Positions 61,426 to 64,000 of a stretch of DNA of 64,000 bases are shown here, piece by piece; position 1 is the first letter of the stretch; every line of letters starts with the position of its first letter. Below the pieces are notes generated by a model. It made no database searches and was not told where the DNA came from. It was given only the letters and a program-made list of their open reading frames with translations. Source of the stretch: Chrysemys picta bellii (taxonomy: Eukaryota; Chordata; Testudines; Emydidae); contig NC_088796.1 of assembly GCF_011386835.1 (NCBI RefSeq), forward strand, positions 69,577,468-69,641,467, given 5' to 3'. A program made the position numbers and the translations under genes.

Positions 61426-64000
61426 TATGCAGTACCATCAGTAAGTGCAGCCAATCACAATTACTTAATCTGACTCTCACTTCTTTATCAGAAGTGTAGA
61501 TTTTAGTCAACAAACCAGAATGTCAAATTCACTTGGTGAACAGGGTGCCAAATTCAAAATGTAACTATGGTCTGTGGGCCAGGGTATACATTTAGTATGA
61601 CATATTCTCCTTAATCTATGGCAGAAAAATTGCTTGTGTCAATGAGCTATTTGTGCAAAGATCACAGAGAATATTTCCCTTAGGGAGCAAACTGAACTTT
61701 TAGGCTGAGATTGTAAAGGGTTAGATGCCTAAAGGATTTGGGTGTGCAATTCTTACTAAAATTAATGTAAATTACCACCCCGATCTCCTAGGGGACTTTG
61801 TAAATATCAGCCTTAGTTATTACCATTATTTATTTAGTACCTCATTGTCACATTCAGTATCACTTAAGGGAAAGATATGTTCCCTCGAAGACCACCCCGA
61901 TTTTTGCTCTTTATTTCAATTACTCATCTTTCTTCTATGTTTCTCCCACTTTTCCCTGTCTTTGGACTTTTTCTCTCTTCCCTTGGCATTTTCTATCCTC
62001 AAGCAGCTGCCAATTTGCTTACGCCCCAGCCCCATGGGCTTCATTCCCACCTCTTTCCTCATTCTATTTATTAAAATTATCAGCAATTGAATAGTTAATG
62101 TTGACATGCTGGTTAATGTCATTGGGATGTAGAGTTGATGCCCCAATGAGACTAATAGGGGTAGGGCAGTGCAAACCTCCATGTCATTGTTTCAGACTGT
62201 CCCTTGACTCAACACTACTGCATTAGTTTAATCCAATTCACAACTTTGCAGCTGTGGTGGCTAGAAACTTAATTTTCTTATAATGAAAGCTTAGGTTTTG
62301 CACAATATGAATGTAATGCAGGTCTCATAAGTGAATCAGTTCAGCTGGAAGTGGCCTGTGGGCTGTATGTTTGCCACCCTGTTATAAAACTTAGCAAATA
62401 ATTCAACAGCTATTTCGCAAAATGTTCTCAAGACACAAAACAGTGCTAAAGCCTACATACTTGTCCAAAAGGTCTGTTCCAATCTGTGAGTTAGAACTTT
62501 CTGTAAGACCTGATGTCCTGTTCTAGCTGTTCTTGTGCTTGTTTCTGTGGTTGATTTGTGATCACTTCACTGGCAAGGGTAATGGCAAGCAGCAACTTAC
62601 ATTAATGGTGAAATACTGCAATGAGAATAAGATACAAGTAAATTACAAGTTTTGTGAACTTGGAATAGTGAACACTGCCACCAGGCCTGGCCAAGTAACT
62701 TTAAAGCAATAGCTGGTGTGTCCCAAGAAGCCATCTGCAACAATCTCATGGGACTAGAAGTGAATGGAAAAAGCAGGATGACTTTTAAACATTCAGCTAT
62801 TTGGCCTTTTAACAAAAACAGCTACACTTGTTTGCACGGTATAAACTATTTTCCCTCATATTCATGCAGAAAGCATAGAAGCCTGTGTGCATTTCTACTG
62901 GATTGCAAAATAAACGCACAGTCTCAAGCCATAGCAAGAATTTACCAGTCCTGACTTTCCTAAGCTCCTTAAATCCATGACTACAAAGTACCTATAGGAT
63001 GAGTCATGTTCCTATGGCTAAGAGAAACATGAACTCTATAATAGTGGGGTGTCCCAATAGCCTACTTTAGAGCCTGTTTGCCTGATTCTGATCTCACACT
63101 AGTTTTAACCTTGGCTGTGATGGAGTTACCCCTTATTCTGACTGGTATGGGATCAGAATCATGTCCTATGGACATATGGCTGAAAAAAGATGTGGAAAAT
63201 GCTGGCCTGGTTTGAGAGAACATTAACAGTTTTACACCTTATATTTCTCATAACAGATATCGCTGACTTAAACAGAGCAAATAAATTTACATTGCCTTTT
63301 GCTAGATATGGATCATCTTACAGATTCAGTATTATCTCTGTACTTTCACCCACAGTTAAACCATACTGATATGTCATTTACATATTCAGACAGTGGAGTG
63401 ATATCTTCAGATGGAATAGCTGGCCTCTAGACAACATAAAAGAAAGAAGGGTGGGTTTTTTAAGTGCCTGAAAGGTTTATATGACAATATTTCACAGTCA
63501 TCCTAATCCCAAAAACATCTTCAACAGCCATTAAAGTCAAGAGGAGTCAAGGATATTCAGAATCCTGCACAAGATGATCAGCCACTTGCATGTTCAGGAA
63601 CTAAGTGACTTCTATGAAAAATGAGATAGAACTCAATATTGTAAGGACACCCAAAGTGGAACTCTACTCCATCTCAAATATCCAGTCTGTGGGACAAATA
63701 CATTCCTGGTGTAAGGAAGTGCGACTCCATTGAAGCCAATAGGTTGGGTTGGGTAGAAGTTTGTCCTATAGCATAGTTCTCTTCTCTGCTACTTTTCTGT
63801 ATCTCCATTACTCCTGTCTCTCTTTTTACCTCTGCCTTCACCCACTCTCTGCTTTTTGGGTGTTCCCTGCTGGATAACACAAAGCTCACATGATGGCTCG
63901 GTAGTCTCCCCAGAATATTTCATGATTTTTTGTAGGGGAAGAGAAGTTGATGAGGAACAATATCTAAAACATCTGAAGAAAAAGCTGGTTGGTCTCAAGT
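61426..64000. other. No recognised gene
   Basis: AT-rich flank beyond the Polinton. The pyrimidine-rich 61,920-62,000 stretch and other open frames lack domains or splice context. Confidence 0.4.

Noticed and set aside
61725..62090. 121-codon frame in the right flank
   Set aside because: Phe/Leu/Ser-rich pyrimidine-strand composition, no domain, no splice context.

Overview
The window looks like nuclear DNA of a cryptodiran turtle. No species is claimed. The evidence is a chain of turtle-typical repeats: a tRNA-derived SINE of the Cry I type, two CR1 LINE subfamilies, a Tx1-type L1 LINE, hAT and Tc1/mariner non-autonomous elements, solo LTRs, a DIRS retrotransposon, a degenerate Gmr1-like Ty3/gypsy element and a Maverick/Polinton. 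Host coding content is very small. One clear-looking host exon lies on the minus strand at 6834-6949, downstream of a CpG-island promoter at about 10.1-11.1 kb. A possible terminal exon lies at 812-940.

Layout. 0-7 kb: GC-rich hairpin DNA, a CR1 tail, and a 5'-truncated Tx1 LINE (minus). 7-14 kb: host exon, TIR repeats with a tRNA-like foldback, CpG island with a regular CCAAT array and a TATA box, and an RT fragment. 14-18.3 kb: a five-element nest, in which an old CR1/L3-like copy is split by a hAT element and by a younger CR1; that CR1 is itself split by a short CR1 tail and a solo LTR. 18.4-22 kb: hAT, a mariner MITE, and a 2.5-kb DNA transposon whose transposase-like gene carries two in-frame stops. 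24-30.2 kb: low-grade repeats, a hAT element and a second, minus-strand CR1. 30.3-36.5 kb: an apparently complete DIRS element with open reading frames, inverted terminal repeats and an internal complementary region. 38-43.3 kb: small repeats and a solo LTR. 43.7-47.5 kb: a decayed gypsy-like element in which integrase precedes reverse transcriptase (Gmr1 order). 47,499-61,419: a full-length Maverick/Polinton (adintovirus-like) provirus with exact 6-bp target duplications. 61.4-64 kb: nothing recognised.

The Polinton is the centrepiece. It holds TIRs of about 1 kb that carry the first exon of a spliced gene, then integrase with chromodomain, capsid genes, and adenain-like protease (plus strand). 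On the minus strand are a PX/PW-like protein, a small basic/hydrophobic protein, packaging ATPase, protein-primed DNA polymerase B, an accessory region that looks spliced and starts from a TATA box, and a Cys-rich TIR-linked protein. Several of these genes are broken by stops, frameshifts or deletions, some of the frameshifts at homopolymer runs, so it is read here as an old, inactivated copy. Coordinates were assigned by eye. Boundaries marked by target duplications are exact; others may be off by some tens of bases.
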